DNA of 64,000 bases from Pseudomonas sp. BN102 (GCF_029871245.1 NZ_SSON01000039.1:57648-121647), one strand, 5' to 3'. Positions 42,309 through 56,071 are shown, counted from the first letter of the stretch. Notes: generated by a model not told the origin, from the sequence alone. Numbers and translations: made by a program.

Positions 42309-42797
42309 TTAGAACGGGATGTCGTCGTCGAAGCTGTCGTAGTCCGGCGCCGGCTGGGCGGCGGGCTGCGGAGCCGGGCGCTGTTCGCGCGGGGCGGACT
42401 GCTGCGGCTCGCGCTGCGGGCGCGGGGCACGCGGGGCGTCGCCTTCGCTGCCGGGACGGCCGCCGAGCAGCTGCATCTGGCCGTTGATGTCGACCACGAT
42501 CTCGGTGGTGTAGCGCTTCACGCCGTCCTTCTCCCACTCGCGAGTGCGCAGGGAGCCTTCGACGTAGACCTGCGAGCCCTTGCGCAGGTACTCGCCGGCG
42601 ATCTCGGCGAGACGGCCAAAGAACACCACGCGGTGCCATTCGGTACGCTCCTGCTGCTGGCCGGTCTGCTTGTCCTTCCAGCTTTCGCTGGTGGCCAGGG
42701 TGACGTTGGTCACCGCGTTGCCGTTGGGCAGGTAGCGGGTTTCCGGATCACCACCGACGTTACCAACCAGAATGACTTTGTTAACCCCACGGGCCAT
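42309..42797 (-). CDS. ssb: single-stranded DNA-binding protein
   Basis: The 162-residue protein has an OB-fold N-terminal domain ([39 protein letters not shown], then [36 protein letters not shown]), a Pro/Gln/Arg-rich linker and the acidic tip DDDIPF that recruits repair and replication partners. SSB binds single-stranded DNA as a tetramer. It is ten bases downstream of the MFS gene, which is read in the same direction. uvrA lies beyond that gene on the other strand. This order is conserved in P. aeruginosa. Confidence 0.97.
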   Translation of the reverse strand: MARGVNKVILVGNVGGDPETRYLPNGNAVTNVTLATSESWKDKQTGQQQERTEWHRVVFFGRLAEIAGEYLRKGSQVYVEGSLRTREWEKDGVKRYTTEIVVDINGQMQLLGGRPGSEGDAPRAPRPQREPQQSAPREQRPAPQPAAQPAPDYDSFDDDIPF

Positions 42798-42806
42798 GAC
42801 GTTCTC

Positions 42807-44201
42807 CTAGGCTTCAGCACGTTCGGGAGCCGGATCGACCAGGCGCTCCAGGGACGTGCGGTCCAATTGTTCGGTATCCACTTTGATATAGATGGCCGCC
42901 TCTTCGGCCACCACGACGGCATCTGCCACTCCGGGCAATGCCAGCAAACGCGCAACCAGCCCATTATCGGCCACAGCCGCTGCGCTGAGCGGAAGGCGCA
43001 GACTGGTTACGTACGGAGGTTCACGCATAGTAACAGCAATGGCCAGCCAAATCGCACAGACCACCGCACACCCGACGAACACCGTCGACAGGCCACCGTG
43101 CTGGAACAGCCAGCCGCCGAGGATGCCGCCAACAGCCGCGCCGAGGAACTGGCTGGTGGAATAGACCCCCATGGCCGTGCCCTTGCCGCCCGCGGGGGCG
43201 ACCTTGCTGATCAGCGACGGCAACGAGGCTTCCAGCAAATTGAAGGCGGTGAAGAAGACGATGGCGCCGAACACCAGCGCGCGCAGGCTGTCGCCGAATT
43301 GCCAAAAGAACAGTTCGCAGGCGCAGAGCACGGCGACCGCGCCCACCAGAACGCGCTTCATCTGGCGCTTTTTCTCGCCATAGATGATGAAGGGCACCAT
43401 GCCGAAAAAGCCTACCAGCAGCGCGGTGAGGTAGACCCACCAATGCTCTTCCTTGGGCAGGCCGGCTTTCTCCACCAGTGCCAGCGGCAGGGCAACGAAG
43501 CTGGCCATGAGAATGGCGTGCAGGGCGAGGATGCCGAAGTCCAGGCGCAGCAGGTCCGGGTGCTTGAGGGTGGGAAGCAGCGCCTCGCGCGCCACCCCGG
43601 ATTCACGGTGGTGCAGCGGATGGGCCGCACGCGGCACCATGAAGGCGATGATCAGCATCCCCACCAGGGCCATGATGGCAGTAGCCCAGAACAACCCTGA
43701 GAGGCCGAAGGCGCGGGTCAGCAGCGGGCCGACCACCATGGCCACGGCGAAGGACACGCCGATGCTCATGCCGATCATGGCCATGGCCTTGGTGCGGTGC
43801 TGTTCGCGGGTGAGGTCCGAGAGCAGTGCCATGACCGCCGCGGAAATGGCGCCGGCGCCCTGCAGAACGCGGCCGGCGATCACGCCCCAGATGGAGTCGG
43901 CGTTGGCCGCCAGGGCCGCGCCCGCAGCGAAGATCAGCAGGCCGATATAGATCACCGGCAATCGGCCGACACGGTCGGAGATGACACCGAAGGGAATCTG
44001 CAGTACGGCCTGGGTCAGGCCGTAGGCGCCGATGGCCAGGCCGATCAAGGCGGGGGTCGCGCCAGCCAGGTCCTGCCCGTAGGTGGCCAGCACCGGCAAT
44101 ACCATGAACATGCCGAGCATGCGGAAGGCGAACACCAGGGCCAAGCCGCTGGCAGCGCGCGTTTCGCTACCGCTCATGCGTTCCGAATGGAGGTCGTGCA
44201 T
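42807..44201 (-). CDS. YajR-like MFS transporter with C-terminal cytoplasmic domain
   Basis: The 464-residue protein has twelve transmembrane helices, the MFS motif [18 protein letters not shown] after helix 2, and a C-terminal domain of about 70 residues ([37 protein letters not shown]) with a ferredoxin-like pattern as in the YAM domain of YajR. The substrate is unknown. ATG 44201 has GAGG six bases before it; ATG 44177 (MSGSETR) is a possible alternative. It is divergent from uvrA and upstream of ssb in the same direction. Confidence 0.9.
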   Translation of the reverse strand: MHDLHSERMSGSETRAASGLALVFAFRMLGMFMVLPVLATYGQDLAGATPALIGLAIGAYGLTQAVLQIPFGVISDRVGRLPVIYIGLLIFAAGAALAANADSIWGVIAGRVLQGAGAISAAVMALLSDLTREQHRTKAMAMIGMSIGVSFAVAMVVGPLLTRAFGLSGLFWATAIMALVGMLIIAFMVPRAAHPLHHRESGVAREALLPTLKHPDLLRLDFGILALHAILMASFVALPLALVEKAGLPKEEHWWVYLTALLVGFFGMVPFIIYGEKKRQMKRVLVGAVAVLCACELFFWQFGDSLRALVFGAIVFFTAFNLLEASLPSLISKVAPAGGKGTAMGVYSTSQFLGAAVGGILGGWLFQHGGLSTVFVGCAVVCAIWLAIAVTMREPPYVTSLRLPLSAAAVADNGLVARLLALPGVADAVVVAEEAAIYIKVDTEQLDRTSLERLVDPAPERAEA

Positions 44202-44409
44202 AGGTGCCTCAAGGGAAAACGATCGGGGCCTGCGTCATGCGCCCCTGTCCGGCTGGTCACCCGGTCCTGGGTGCCCGGCTGTCGCCGGTGCCCGAAAAAT
44301 GACGCGCATTCTAGCAGTACCGGCTGTTTGCGGCACATCCGTGACGCTTTGCCGCGTCCGCCCGGCGAGCCGTATAATCGCGGGTTTCCGACCGCCAAGT
44401 GAGGCCGTT

Positions 44410-47244
<2,835 letters not shown>

Positions 47245-47252
47245 TCTGGCAC

Positions 47253-47292
47253 AAAGGAAAAGGCCGGGCAGTGATGCCCGGCCTTTCCTTTT
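47253..47292. terminator. bidirectional terminator between uvrA and katA
   Basis: AAAGGAAAAGGCCGGGCA and TGCCCGGCCTTTCCTTTT face each other over a four-base loop, nine bases after the uvrA stop. The T- and A-rich ends allow function in both directions, ending uvrA and the opposing katA transcript. Confidence 0.9.
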
Positions 47293-47363
47293 GGGGTTCC
47301 AGCGGTCCCGTCGGATGGGTATCGCATTGCTCCACGGAGCGCCGCCCCATCCTGCGAGAAGCT

Positions 47364-48809
47364 TTACTTCGCCGCCTTCAGCGCAGCACGAACGCCGTTG
47401 CCGTAATCTGGGTGCACCTTATCGAAGTGCCCCAGCTGGCGCTCGACGATGAACTCCGGCACCCCAGCCATGGACGCAGCAATATTGCCGAACAGGCGCC
47501 GCTTCTGGCCTGCATTGAACAACTCGAACAGGGCCCGCGGCTGACTGTAGTCGTCGTTGCCGTCACGGTGATCGTAGCGGTCGCCAGCCCCCTCGATGGG
47601 CAGCGGCGGCTCGGCGTACTCAGCCGACTGCGCCGGACCATTGAAGGAATTCGGCTCGTAGTAGGCATCCGGGTTCGGGTTATTGGCGAAAAAGCGCATC
47701 GCCCCGTCCTTGTGGTAGTGGTGTACCGGACTCTTCGGCGCGTTCACCGGCAGCGCCTCGTAGTGGGTACCCAGGCGGTAGCGGTGCGCGTCGGCGTAGC
47801 TGAACACCCGCGCCTGGAGCATCTTGTCCGGCGAATGGCCGATGCCGGGAATGATATTAGAAGGCGAGAAAGCAGCCTGCTCGATCTCGGCGAAGTAGTT
47901 CTCCGGGTTGCGGTTCAGCTCCAGGATGCCCACTTCGATTAGCGGGAACTCGCCATGGGGCCAGACCTTGGTCAGATCGAACGGGTTGAAGCTGGTTTGC
48001 CGCGCCTGCTCTTCGGTCATCACCTGGATGCAGAAACGCCATTTCGGGAAGTCGCCATTCTCAATGCTGTAGAACAGGTCTTCCTGGGTGGATTCGCGGC
48101 TGCGGCCCACCACGTCGGCCGCCTCGGCGTTGGTCCAGTGCTTGTGACCCTGCAGGGTCTTGAAGTGGAACTTCACCCAGATGCGCTCGTTGGCCGCGTT
48201 AATCAGGCTGTAAGTGTGCGAACCGTAGCCGTTGATGTGGCGCACGTCGGTCGGCAGCCCGCGGTCGGACATCAGGATGGTGACCTGGTGCACGCTCTCC
48301 GGCGACAGCGACCAGAAGTCCCAGGCGGCGGTGTTGGAGCGCAGGTTGGTCTTCGGGTGGCGCTTCTGGGTGTGGATGAAGTCCGGGAACTTCAATGGGT
48401 CACGGATGAAGAATACGGGGGTGTTGTTGCCCACGAGATCCCAGTTGCCCTGCTCGGTATAGAACTTCAAGGCGAAACCACGCACATCGCGCTCGGCATC
48501 GGCGGCACCCAGTTCGCCGGCCACGGTGGAGAATCGCGCAAGCACTTCGGTCTGCTTGCCGACTGCACCGAACAACGGAGCCTTGCTGTATCGGGAAATG
48601 TCGTTGGTGATGGTCAGGGTGCCGAAGGCGCCCCAGCCCTTGGCATGCACGACGCGCTCGGGAATGCGCTCGCGGTTCTGGTGGGCCAGCTTCTCGATCA
48701 GCTGGTAGTCCTGCATCAACAGCGGACCACGCGGGCCGGCACTAAGAGAATTCTGGTTGTCCGCAACCGGGTTGCCAGCACTGGTGGTGAGGGTTGGTTT
48801 CTGGCTCAT
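47364..48809 (-). CDS. katA: monofunctional haem catalase
   Basis: The 481-residue small-subunit catalase has the catalytic His in [14 protein letters not shown], the Asn in [16 protein letters not shown], a haem-ligand Tyr in [14 protein letters not shown], and NADPH-site residues typical of clade 3. It breaks down hydrogen peroxide. It lies between uvrA and rplQ as katA does in P. aeruginosa, but the bacterioferritin gene bfrA that lies beside katA there is not present here. It stands alone between terminators. Confidence 0.96.
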   Translation of the reverse strand: MSQKPTLTTSAGNPVADNQNSLSAGPRGPLLMQDYQLIEKLAHQNRERIPERVVHAKGWGAFGTLTITNDISRYSKAPLFGAVGKQTEVLARFSTVAGELGAADAERDVRGFALKFYTEQGNWDLVGNNTPVFFIRDPLKFPDFIHTQKRHPKTNLRSNTAAWDFWSLSPESVHQVTILMSDRGLPTDVRHINGYGSHTYSLINAANERIWVKFHFKTLQGHKHWTNAEAADVVGRSRESTQEDLFYSIENGDFPKWRFCIQVMTEEQARQTSFNPFDLTKVWPHGEFPLIEVGILELNRNPENYFAEIEQAAFSPSNIIPGIGHSPDKMLQARVFSYADAHRYRLGTHYEALPVNAPKSPVHHYHKDGAMRFFANNPNPDAYYEPNSFNGPAQSAEYAEPPLPIEGAGDRYDHRDGNDDYSQPRALFELFNAGQKRRLFGNIAASMAGVPEFIVERQLGHFDKVHPDYGNGVRAALKAAK

Positions 48810-48909
48810 GCTCGATCTCCATCTAGGCGTTTTAGACCCGAATTACCGGGTAGCAAGAAGTATCGAGCCGACGCCAAAAGACATCCAATTTATTAAAGGA
48901 AGAAGATCA

Positions 48910-48924
48910 ATAGAACTTTTCTAA
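48910..48924. promoter_or_regulatory. possible OxyR-type element before katA
   Basis: ATAG-N7-CTAA resembles one half of the ATAG-N7-CTAT unit bound by OxyR. It lies about 100 bases before katA, upstream of a TAATAA that could be a -10. The AT-rich 48810-48935 region contains nothing else recognisable. Weak evidence. Confidence 0.25.
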
Positions 48925-48935
48925 TATTTCAGCCA

Positions 48936-48965
48936 TAAAAAAACCGGGCACAAGGCCCGGTTTTT
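48936..48965 (-). terminator. terminator of the ribosomal protein super-operon
   Basis: On the minus strand AAACCGGGC, five bases, GCCCGGTTT then four more T, 13 bases after the rplQ stop. It ends the alpha operon transcript. Confidence 0.9.
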
Positions 48966-48977
48966 CATGCGACCGAC

Positions 48978-49367
48978 TTACTCGGCAGCAGCTTCGACTT
49001 CACCAGCGACCGGACGGTCAACCAGTTCGACGTAAGCCATGGGAGCGTTGTCGCCAGCGCGGAAACCGCACTTCAGGATGCGCAGGTAGCCGCCCTGACG
49101 GTTGGCGTAGCGCTTGCCCAGGTCGTTGAACAGCTTGCCAACGATGGCTTTCGAACGGGTACGGTCGAAGGCCAGACGGCGGTTGGCTACGCTGTCTTCC
49201 TTGGCCAGGGTGATCAGCGGCTCGGCAACGCGACGCAGTTCCTTGGCCTTGGGCAGGGTGGTTTTGATCAGTTCGTGCTCGAACAGCGACACCGCCATGT
49301 TCTGGAACATGGCCTTGCGGTGTGCGCTGGTGCGGCTGAGGTGACGGCCACTTTTACGATGACGCAT
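48978..49367 (-). CDS. rplQ: 50S ribosomal protein L17
   Basis: The 129-residue protein starts [25 protein letters not shown], the invariant L17 N-terminus, and contains [23 protein letters not shown]. It lines the polypeptide exit side of the large subunit. The acidic tail GEVEAAAE is usual for pseudomonads. It is the last gene of the alpha operon (rpsM-rpsK-rpsD-rpoA-rplQ), 42 bases after rpoA and directly followed by the terminator. Confidence 0.98.
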   Translation of the reverse strand: MRHRKSGRHLSRTSAHRKAMFQNMAVSLFEHELIKTTLPKAKELRRVAEPLITLAKEDSVANRRLAFDRTRSKAIVGKLFNDLGKRYANRQGGYLRILKCGFRAGDNAPMAYVELVDRPVAGEVEAAAE

Positions 49368-49409
49368 GGTTCAATTCCTTACCAAACTCACGTTCGGTGA
49401 TTACGACGA

Positions 49410-50411
49410 TCAGGCAGTCGCCTTGTCGTCCTTCTTAAGACTTGCCGGCGGCCAGTTGTCGAGGCGCATGCCGAGGGACAGACCACGGGAGGCCAGGACG
49501 TCCTTGATCTCGGTCAGGGACTTCTTGCCCAGGTTCGGAGTCTTCAACAGCTCTACTTCGGTGCGCTGGATCAGGTCACCGATGTAGTAGATGTTCTCCG
49601 CCTTCAGGCAGTTGGCCGAACGTACGGTCAGCTCAAGATCATCAACCGGGCGCAGCAGGATCGGATCGATCTCGTCTTCCTGCTCGACTACTACCGGCTC
49701 GCTGTCGCCCTTGAGGTCGACGAACGCTGCCAGCTGCTGTTGCAGGATGGTAGCAGCACGACGGATGGCCTCTTCAGGGTCCAGGGTACCGTTGGTTTCC
49801 AGATCGATGACCAGCTTGTCCAGGTTGGTGCGCTGCTCGACACGGGCGTTTTCAACCACGTAAGCAACACGGCGGACGGGGCTGAACGAGGAGTCGAGCT
49901 GCAGGCGACCAATGCTGCGGCTCTCGTCTTCGTCGCTCTGGCGCGCGTCGGCGGGCTCATAGCCACGACCACGGGACACCTTGAGCTTCATGTTCAGCGC
50001 GCCGTTATCCGCCAGGTTGGCGATCACGTGGTCGCCGTTGACGATTTCGACATCATGATCCAGCTGAATATCGGCAGCAGTGACCACGCCCGAACCTTTC
50101 TTGGAAAGGTTCAGCGTTACTTCGTCACGGCCGTGCAGCTTCACAGCCAGGCCTTTGAGGTTCAGGAGGATCTCGATGACATCTTCCTGAACACCCTCGA
50201 TGGCGCTGTACTCATGGAGTACGCCGTCGATTTCGGCCTCGACTACTGCACAGCCAGGCATTGAGGACAACAGGATGCGACGCAGCGCGTTGCCCAGGGT
50301 ATGGCCGAAACCACGCTCGAGGGGCTCGAGCGTGATCTTGGCGCGGGTCGGACTGACCACCTGCACATCAATGTGGCGGGGGGTCAGGAACTCATTTACC
50401 GAACTCTGCAT
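49410..50411 (-). CDS. rpoA: RNA polymerase alpha subunit
   Basis: The 333-residue protein has the N-terminal dimerisation domain ([34 protein letters not shown]) and, after a linker with [32 protein letters not shown], the C-terminal domain that binds UP elements and activators ([38 protein letters not shown]). Alpha dimer formation starts assembly of RNA polymerase. Length is standard. It lies 22 bases after rpsD. Confidence 0.99.
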   Translation of the reverse strand: MQSSVNEFLTPRHIDVQVVSPTRAKITLEPLERGFGHTLGNALRRILLSSMPGCAVVEAEIDGVLHEYSAIEGVQEDVIEILLNLKGLAVKLHGRDEVTLNLSKKGSGVVTAADIQLDHDVEIVNGDHVIANLADNGALNMKLKVSRGRGYEPADARQSDEDESRSIGRLQLDSSFSPVRRVAYVVENARVEQRTNLDKLVIDLETNGTLDPEEAIRRAATILQQQLAAFVDLKGDSEPVVVEQEDEIDPILLRPVDDLELTVRSANCLKAENIYYIGDLIQRTEVELLKTPNLGKKSLTEIKDVLASRGLSLGMRLDNWPPASLKKDDKATA

Positions 50412-50433
50412 GGATGCACCTATTTTCTAGCCC

Positions 50434-51054
50434 TTACTTGGAGTAGAGCTCGACAATCAGGTTTTCGTTGATGTCGGCGGACAGATCGCTGCGAGCCGGC
50501 ACGCTCTTGAACACGCCGGACTTCTTCTCTGCGTCCACCTCAACCCACTCCACACGGCCACGCTGACCGCACAGTTCGAGGGCTTGGGAGATACGCAGTT
50601 GGTTCTTCGACTTCTCGCGAACGGCAACCACATCACCAGCTTTGACCTGGTAGGACGGAACGTTCACGGTCTGACCGTTCACGCTGATGGCCTTGTGGGA
50701 AACCAGCTGACGGGACTCGGAACGAGTAGCGCCGAAGCCCATACGGTACACGACGTTGTCCAGGCGGCACTCGAGGAGTTGCAGCAGGTTTTCGCCGGTA
50801 GCGCCTTTGCGGCTGGCAGCTTCTTTGTAGTAGTTACCGAACTGGCGCTCCAGGACACCGTAGATACGGCGCACTTTCTGCTTTTCACGCAGCTGGGTGC
50901 CGTAGTCGGACAGACGGCCACGACGGGCACCGTGCTGGCCAGGAGCGGATTCGATGTTGCACTTGGATTCGAGCGCGCGAGCACCACTCTTCAGGAAGAG
51001 GTCGGTACCTTCACGACGGGACAGTTTGCACTTGGGACCAATGTAACGAGCCAT
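50434..51054 (-). CDS. rpsD: 30S ribosomal protein S4
   Basis: The 206-residue protein starts [24 protein letters not shown] and has the S4 RNA-binding domain [49 protein letters not shown]4 is a primary 16S rRNA binder and, in relatives, the autogenous repressor of the alpha operon. The full length and the domain order are typical. It is 16 bases after rpsK. Confidence 0.99.
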   Translation of the reverse strand: MARYIGPKCKLSRREGTDLFLKSGARALESKCNIESAPGQHGARRGRLSDYGTQLREKQKVRRIYGVLERQFGNYYKEAASRKGATGENLLQLLECRLDNVVYRMGFGATRSESRQLVSHKAISVNGQTVNVPSYQVKAGDVVAVREKSKNQLRISQALELCGQRGRVEWVEVDAEKKSGVFKSVPARSDLSADINENLIVELYSK

Positions 51055-51070
51055 TTCTCACTGTCTCCTA

Positions 51071-51460
51071 TTACACGCGACGCTTCTTCGGCGGACGGCA
51101 CCCGTTATGCGGGATGGGCGTCACGTCGGTGATGCTGGCGATCTTGTAGCCGCAGGCGTTCAGTGCACGCACAGCGGATTCGCGACCCGGACCCGGGCCC
51201 TTGACGTTCACGTCGAGGTTCTTCAGGCCGTATTCCAGAGCTGCCTGGCCGGCACGCTCGGCTGCGACCTGGGCAGCGAACGGAGTGCTCTTACGGGAGC
51301 CGCGGAAACCGGAACCACCGGAGGTAGCCCAGGACAGGGCGTTACCTTGACGGTCGGTAATGGTCACGATGGTGTTGTTGAAAGAAGCGTGGATATGGGC
51401 GATCCCATCCACCACTGTCTTTTTGACTTTCTTACGAGGACGAGCAGCAGGCTTAGCCAT
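51071..51460 (-). CDS. rpsK: 30S ribosomal protein S11
   Basis: The 129-residue protein has [51 protein letters not shown] and ends with the conserved [18 protein letters not shown]11 forms part of the platform near the mRNA exit. It lies 30 bases after rpsM. Confidence 0.99.
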   Translation of the reverse strand: MAKPAARPRKKVKKTVVDGIAHIHASFNNTIVTITDRQGNALSWATSGGSGFRGSRKSTPFAAQVAAERAGQAALEYGLKNLDVNVKGPGPGRESAVRALNACGYKIASITDVTPIPHNGCRPPKKRRV

Positions 51461-51490
51461 GACTTAATTCCTGTCGATTCGCGGGCGCAA

Positions 51491-51847
51491 TTACTTGCGG
51501 ATCGGCTTACGCGGGCCCTTACGGGTACGCGCGTTGGTCTTGGTGCGCTGGCCATGAACCGGCAGACCGCGACGGTGACGCAGACCGCGGTAGCAGCCCA
51601 GGTCCATCAGACGCTTGATGTTCATGTTGATTTCGCGACGCAGGTCACCTTCAGTGGTGAGCTTCGCGACTTCGCCACGCAGCTGTTCGATCTGCTCGTC
51701 AGAGAGATCCTTGATCTTTGCCGCCGGGTTTACGCCGGTGACAGCGCAGATATTCTGCGCAGTGGTGCGACCAACACCGTAGATGTAGGTCAGCGAGATA
51801 ACAGTGTGCTTGTTATCTGGAATGTTGACGCCTGCAATACGGGCCAT
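51491..51847 (-). CDS. rpsM: 30S ribosomal protein S13
   Basis: The 118-residue protein starts [34 protein letters not shown] and ends in the basic [20 protein letters not shown] tail that contacts P-site tRNA. It is the first gene of the alpha operon; a strong promoter lies 59-87 bases upstream. Confidence 0.99.
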   Translation of the reverse strand: MARIAGVNIPDNKHTVISLTYIYGVGRTTAQNICAVTGVNPAAKIKDLSDEQIEQLRGEVAKLTTEGDLRREINMNIKRLMDLGCYRGLRHRRGLPVHGQRTKTNARTRKGPRKPIRK

Positions 51848-51905
51848 TCAGTGAAACTCCAGTTGACAGCTACCTACGCCCCGGAAGCCAAGAAAAGGGC
51901 GCGAG

Positions 51906-51934
51906 ATATTAACGCTGTAGAAACGAATAATCAA
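51906..51934 (-). promoter_or_regulatory. sigma-70 promoter of the alpha operon
   Basis: On the minus strand TTGATT (51929-51934) and TAATAT (51906-51911) are separated by exactly 17 bases. Immediately upstream is the hairpin CCCGGCAG/CTGCCGGG (about 51935-51957), which could end or slow incoming spc transcripts. The promoter would let rpsM-rplQ be made independently. Confidence 0.75.
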
Positions 51935-51979
51935 CCCGGCAGCGCACTAGCTGCCGGGCTCATAACGCGTGAATCACAC

Positions 51980-52096
51980 TCAGCCTTGGCGCTGTTTGTG
52001 ACGCGGTTCCGCGCTGCAGATCACGCGAACGACACCTTCGCGGCGGATGATCTTGCAGTTGCGGCACAGCTTTTTCACCGATGCACGAACTTTCAT
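51980..52096 (-). CDS. rpmJ: 50S ribosomal protein L36
   Basis: A 38-codon gene, easily missed for its size, reads [21 protein letters not shown] and ends EPRHKQRQG. The four zinc ligands Cys11, Cys14, Cys27 and His33 are present, so this is the zinc-binding (C+) form. It lies 30 bases after secY, the usual end of the spc operon. Confidence 0.97.
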
Positions 52097-52126
52097 CAGT
52101 AACTCCTAGAACCTTACGGAACCGGG

Positions 52127-53455
52127 TCAGCGGAGCATTCCGCTGCCGTAGCCCTTCAGGTTGGCTTTCTTCATCAGGGATTCGTACTGGTGCGAAACGA
52201 GGTGGGATTGTACTTGGGCCATAAAGTCCATCACAACCACAACAACGATCAGCAACGAGGTCCCGCCAAGGTAGAACGGTACGTTGGCTGCTACCACAAG
52301 GAACTGGGGCAGCAGGCAAACAGCCGTCATGTACAGAGCACCGAACATGGTCAAGCGGGTCAGTACGCCATCGATATAGCGTGCGGACTGCTCGCCCGGA
52401 CGGATGCCCGGAATAAAGGCACCGGACTTCTTCAGGTTCTCCGCCACGTCTTTCGGGTTGAACATCAGCGCTGTGTAGAAGAAGCAGAAGAAAATGATCC
52501 CTGCACTAAACAGCAGAATATTCAACGGCTGACCAGGAGCGATAGCCTGTGCGACGTCCTGCAGCCAGCCCATGCTTTCAGACTGGCCGAACCAGGCGCC
52601 GAGAGAGGCCGGGAACAGCAAAATGCTGCTGGCGAAAATAGCCGGGATAACGCCGGCCATGTTCACCTTCAACGGCAGGTGGCTAGTCTGCGCAGCGAAG
52701 ACCTTGCGGCCCTGCTGACGCTTGGCGTAGTGCACCGCAATGCGACGCTGACCACGCTCGATGAACACCACGAAACCGATGATCGCTACTGCCAGCAGAC
52801 CGATTGCGACCAGGGCGAAGATGTTGATATCGCCCTGACGAGCAGACTCGAAGGACTGCCCGACCGCACTCGGCAGACCGGCCACGATGCCAGCAAAAAT
52901 CAGCATCGAGATACCGTTGCCGACACCGCGCTCAGTGATCTGTTCGCCCAGCCACATCATGAACATCGCACCAGCCACGAAGGTGGTGACGGCCACGAAG
53001 TAGAAGCCGAAATCAGTCGAGAAAGCGACGCCCTGACTGGCCAGACCAACGGACATGCCGATGGCCTGGACCAATGCCAGGGCTACAGTGCCGTAGCGGG
53101 TGTACTGGCTGATCTTGCGACGGCCAGCTTCACCTTCCTTCTTCAACTGCTCCAGCTGCGGGCTGATCGCGGTCATGAGCTGCATGATGATCGATGCCGA
53201 GATGTACGGCATGATCCCCAGTGCAAAGATGCTCATGCGCTCCAGCGCGCCGCCGGAAAACATGTTGAATAGGCTAAGAATGGTCCCCTCGTTCTGCCGG
53301 AACAGCTCGGCCAGCCGGTCAGGGTTGATGCCGGGCACTGGGATGTGCGCGCCGATCCGGTAGACGATGATCGCCAGGAACAGGAAACGCAGTCGAGCCC
53401 AGAGCTCGGACAACCCGCCATTGCTGAGCGCGGAGAGAGCACCTTGCTTAGCCAT
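52127..53455 (-). CDS. secY: preprotein translocase subunit SecY
   Basis: The 442-residue inner membrane protein has ten predicted helices and starts [25 protein letters not shown]. It contains the plug region [40 protein letters not shown] and the cytoplasmic loops with [24 protein letters not shown]. SecY forms the protein-conducting channel with SecE and SecG. It directly follows rplO with no intervening base. Confidence 0.99.
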   Translation of the reverse strand: MAKQGALSALSNGGLSELWARLRFLFLAIIVYRIGAHIPVPGINPDRLAELFRQNEGTILSLFNMFSGGALERMSIFALGIMPYISASIIMQLMTAISPQLEQLKKEGEAGRRKISQYTRYGTVALALVQAIGMSVGLASQGVAFSTDFGFYFVAVTTFVAGAMFMMWLGEQITERGVGNGISMLIFAGIVAGLPSAVGQSFESARQGDINIFALVAIGLLAVAIIGFVVFIERGQRRIAVHYAKRQQGRKVFAAQTSHLPLKVNMAGVIPAIFASSILLFPASLGAWFGQSESMGWLQDVAQAIAPGQPLNILLFSAGIIFFCFFYTALMFNPKDVAENLKKSGAFIPGIRPGEQSARYIDGVLTRLTMFGALYMTAVCLLPQFLVVAANVPFYLGGTSLLIVVVVVMDFMAQVQSHLVSHQYESLMKKANLKGYGSGMLR

Positions 53456-53890
53456 TTAGTCCTCGAACTTGCCGCCAGCTGCTTCGATGGCCGCACGCGC
53501 ACCTTTGGTGGCGGCGATACCTTTCAGGGTGACCGCGCGAGTAACGTCGCCGGACAGCATGATTTTCACACGCTGTACGTTCTGGTTAATCACGTTGGCA
53601 TCCTTCAGCGCCTGCAGAGTGACGACATCGCCTTCCACCTTGGCCAGTTCGGAAGTGCGCACTTCAGCGCGATCCATGGCTTTCAGGGAAACGAAGCCGA
53701 ACTTCGGCAGACGGCGGTGCAGCGGCTGCTGGCCGCCTTCGAAGCCCGGAGCAATGGTGCCACCGGAGCGGGAGGTCTGACCTTTGTGACCACGGCCACC
53801 AGTCTTACCCAAACCGCTACCGATGCCACGGCCCGGACGGTGCTTTTCGCGACGGGCACCCGGCGCGGAACGCAGATCGTTCAGTTTCAT
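53456..53890 (-). CDS. rplO: 50S ribosomal protein L15
   Basis: The 144-residue protein starts [44 protein letters not shown], the Gly-rich L15 extension, and ends with [19 protein letters not shown] sequence. It is a late assembly protein of the large subunit, placed between rpmD and secY as usual. Confidence 0.99.
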   Translation of the reverse strand: MKLNDLRSAPGARREKHRPGRGIGSGLGKTGGRGHKGQTSRSGGTIAPGFEGGQQPLHRRLPKFGFVSLKAMDRAEVRTSELAKVEGDVVTLQALKDANVINQNVQRVKIMLSGDVTRAVTLKGIAATKGARAAIEAAGGKFED

Positions 53891-53893
53891 GGA

Positions 53894-54070
53894 TTAACCC
53901 TCGACACGCAGAAGGTAGTAAGCCTTGTTGATCATGCCGCGGTTCTCAGGGGTGTCCTGGACCTCTACGGTGTGACCAATGCGACGCAGGCCGAGACCCT
54001 TGACGCAAGCCTTGTGGTTGGCCAGACGGCCGCTAACGCTCTTGATCAGCGTCACTTTGACAGTTGCCAT
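53894..54070 (-). CDS. rpmD: 50S ribosomal protein L30
   Basis: A 58-codon gene starts ATGGCAACTGTCAAAGTGAC ([11 protein letters not shown]) at 54070 and ends LLRVEG. It contains [25 protein letters not shown] and [12 protein letters not shown], the whole short L30. It lies between rpsE and rplO with two to three bases on either side. Confidence 0.97.
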   Translation of the reverse strand: MATVKVTLIKSVSGRLANHKACVKGLGLRRIGHTVEVQDTPENRGMINKAYYLLRVEG

Positions 54071-54072
54071 GA

Positions 54073-54573
54073 TTAGAGAATCTCCTCGACGCTCTTACCA
54101 CGCTTGGCCGCAACCGACTCAGGGGACTGCATGTTCTTCAGACCCTTGAAAGTGGCGTAAACCACGTTCACCGGATTGGTGGAACCGTAGCACTTGGCCA
54201 GAACGTTCTGCACACCGGCCACTTCCAGAACGGCACGCATGGCGCCGCCGGCGATGATACCGGTACCTTCGGAAGCCGGCTGCATGAACACCTTGGAGGC
54301 GCCATGGGCGGACTTGATCGGGTACTGCAGGGTGGTGCCGTCCAGATCAACCTGGATCATGTTGCGGCGCGCAGCTTCCATTGCCTTCTGGATGGCAGCC
54401 GGTACTTCGCGGGACTTGCCGCGACCGAAGCCAACACGACCTTTGCCGTCGCCGACCACGGTCAGCGCGGTGAAGGTGAAGATACGACCACCTTTTACGG
54501 TTTTGGCAACGCGATTAACCTGGACCAGCTTCTCGATGTAGCCTTCGTCGCGCTTTTGCTCGTTATTTGCCAT
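54073..54573 (-). CDS. rpsE: 30S ribosomal protein S5
   Basis: The 166-residue protein has the N-terminal double-stranded RNA-binding domain ([49 protein letters not shown]) and the C-terminal [30 protein letters not shown]5 affects decoding accuracy; the spectinomycin-site loop VAKTVKGG is wild type in form. It sits three bases after rplR. Confidence 0.99.
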   Translation of the reverse strand: MANNEQKRDEGYIEKLVQVNRVAKTVKGGRIFTFTALTVVGDGKGRVGFGRGKSREVPAAIQKAMEAARRNMIQVDLDGTTLQYPIKSAHGASKVFMQPASEGTGIIAGGAMRAVLEVAGVQNVLAKCYGSTNPVNVVYATFKGLKNMQSPESVAAKRGKSVEEIL

Positions 54574-54576
54574 AAC

Positions 54577-54927
54577 TTAGAACTCCAGCCCGCCTTCACG
54601 AGCAGCATCAGCCAGCGCCTTGACGCGGCCGTGGTACTTGAAGCCAGAACGATCGAATGCCACCTGAGTGACGCCAGCGGCTTTCGCGCGCTCGGCAACC
54701 AGCTGACCAACCTTCTTGGCCGCGTCGACGTTGCCGGTGGCGCCGTCACGCAGTTCTTTGTCCAGGGTCGAGGCGCTGGCCAGGACCGTGGCGCCGTCGG
54801 CCGAAATGACCTGGGCGTAGATGTGCTGGGAAGAGCGGTACACGCAGAGGCGTACGGCTTCCAGCTCGCGCATTTTCAGGCGTGCCTTGCGAGCGCGACG
54901 CAGACGAGTTTCTTTCTTTACGCTCAT
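54577..54927 (-). CDS. rplR: 50S ribosomal protein L18
   Basis: The 116-residue protein starts [41 protein letters not shown] and ends with [27 protein letters not shown]18 binds 5S rRNA with L5. Gene length and place between rplF and rpsE are standard. Confidence 0.99.
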   Translation of the reverse strand: MSVKKETRLRRARKARLKMRELEAVRLCVYRSSQHIYAQVISADGATVLASASTLDKELRDGATGNVDAAKKVGQLVAERAKAAGVTQVAFDRSGFKYHGRVKALADAAREGGLEF

Positions 54928-54937
54928 TTGCTATGCC

Positions 54938-55471
54938 CTACTTCTTCTTAGCTTCTTTACGACGGACGACTTCGTCGGCGTAACGTACACCCTTGCCTTT
55001 GTAAGGCTCCGGCGGACGGAAGTCGCGAATCTCAGCCGCCACCTGACCGACCAGCTGCTTGTCGATGCCCTTGATCAGGATATCGGTCTGGCTGGGGGTT
55101 TCAGCGGTGATGCCTTGCGGCAGTTCGTAATCCACCGGATGCGAGAAGCCGAGAGCCAGGGACAGCGTTTGACCTTTGGCTTGAGCCTTGTAACCAACGC
55201 CGACCAGCTGGAGCTTGCGCTCGAAGCCTTGGCTGACGCCGATCACCATGTTGTTGACCAACGCACGGGTGGTGCCGGCCATGGCGCGGTTCTGCTGGTC
55301 GCCGTTGCGAGCAGCGAAACGCAGCTCACCGGATTCTTCCAGAACTTCCACGGACGGATGCACTTTCAGTTCGAGAGCGCCCTTGGCACCCTTCACCGAG
55401 AGCTGCTGACCGGCGATCTTGACTTCGACGCCAGCGGGCAGCTTGACGGGGTTCTTAGCAACGCGAGACAT
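54938..55471 (-). CDS. rplF: 50S ribosomal protein L6
   Basis: The 177-residue protein starts [17 protein letters not shown] at ATG 55471; the ten extra codons open upstream are not homologous. It has two L6 repeats and the C-terminal [29 protein letters not shown] tail. It lies near the factor-binding site of the large subunit, 14 bases after rpsH. Confidence 0.98.
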   Translation of the reverse strand: MSRVAKNPVKLPAGVEVKIAGQQLSVKGAKGALELKVHPSVEVLEESGELRFAARNGDQQNRAMAGTTRALVNNMVIGVSQGFERKLQLVGVGYKAQAKGQTLSLALGFSHPVDYELPQGITAETPSQTDILIKGIDKQLVGQVAAEIRDFRPPEPYKGKGVRYADEVVRRKEAKKK

Positions 55472-55485
55472 GCTTTCAACCCCCC

Positions 55486-55878
55486 TTAGAACACAGTGCA
55501 AAGCACTTCGCCACCAACACCAGCGGCGCGAGCAGCACGATCAGTCATCACACCCTTGTTGGTGGAAACGATCGATACGCCCAGGCCGCCACGTACTTTC
55601 GGCAGCTGATCGACGGACTTGTACTGGCGCAGGCCAGGACGACTTACGCGCTTCAGCTCCTCGATGACCGGACGGCCTTCGAAGTACTTCAGCTCGATGG
55701 ACAGCAGAGGCTTGATGTCGCTGCTGACTTGGTATCCCGTGATGTAACCCTCGTTCTTCAGAACGTTGGCCACTGCCACCTTCAGCTTGGAGGACGGCAT
55801 GCTTACGACAGACTTTTCAGCCATCTGGGCATTACGGATACGAGTTAGCATGTCCGCTAACGGGTCCTGCATACTCAT
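55486..55878 (-). CDS. rpsH: 30S ribosomal protein S8
   Basis: The 130-residue protein starts [46 protein letters not shown] and ends [30 protein letters not shown]8 binds the central 16S domain and in relatives represses the spc operon. The 190-base gap before it (55879-56071) is unusually long for this cluster and holds a perfect hairpin. Confidence 0.99.
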   Translation of the reverse strand: MSMQDPLADMLTRIRNAQMAEKSVVSMPSSKLKVAVANVLKNEGYITGYQVSSDIKPLLSIELKYFEGRPVIEELKRVSRPGLRQYKSVDQLPKVRGGLGVSIVSTNKGVMTDRAARAAGVGGEVLCTVF

Positions 55879-55998
55879 GGGCTAGATGCTCCTGATACAA
55901 AAAGAAATAGCCTTGCGGCTAGAGTCACGCGCGCGGGCAATGGACGGACTAATGCCAGGCCCGGGCGAGCCGGACATTCTAGAGATACTCCAGAAACG

Positions 55999-56024
55999 AA
56001 TCAAGCCCCAAAAGGGGCTTGATT
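55999..56024. other. perfect 11-pair hairpin in the rpsN-rpsH gap
   Basis: AATCAAGCCCC and GGGGCTTGATT flank AAAA. On the transcribed strand it is followed by CGTTTC, not a full T-run, so it is either a weak terminator, an RNA-processing site or a regulatory structure. The remainder of the 193-base gap shows no ORF with a ribosome site. Confidence 0.7.
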
Positions 56025-56071
56025 CTGATGACCTGGGCTTGGCCGACCGGAGCCGGCCTAACCGACGATCA

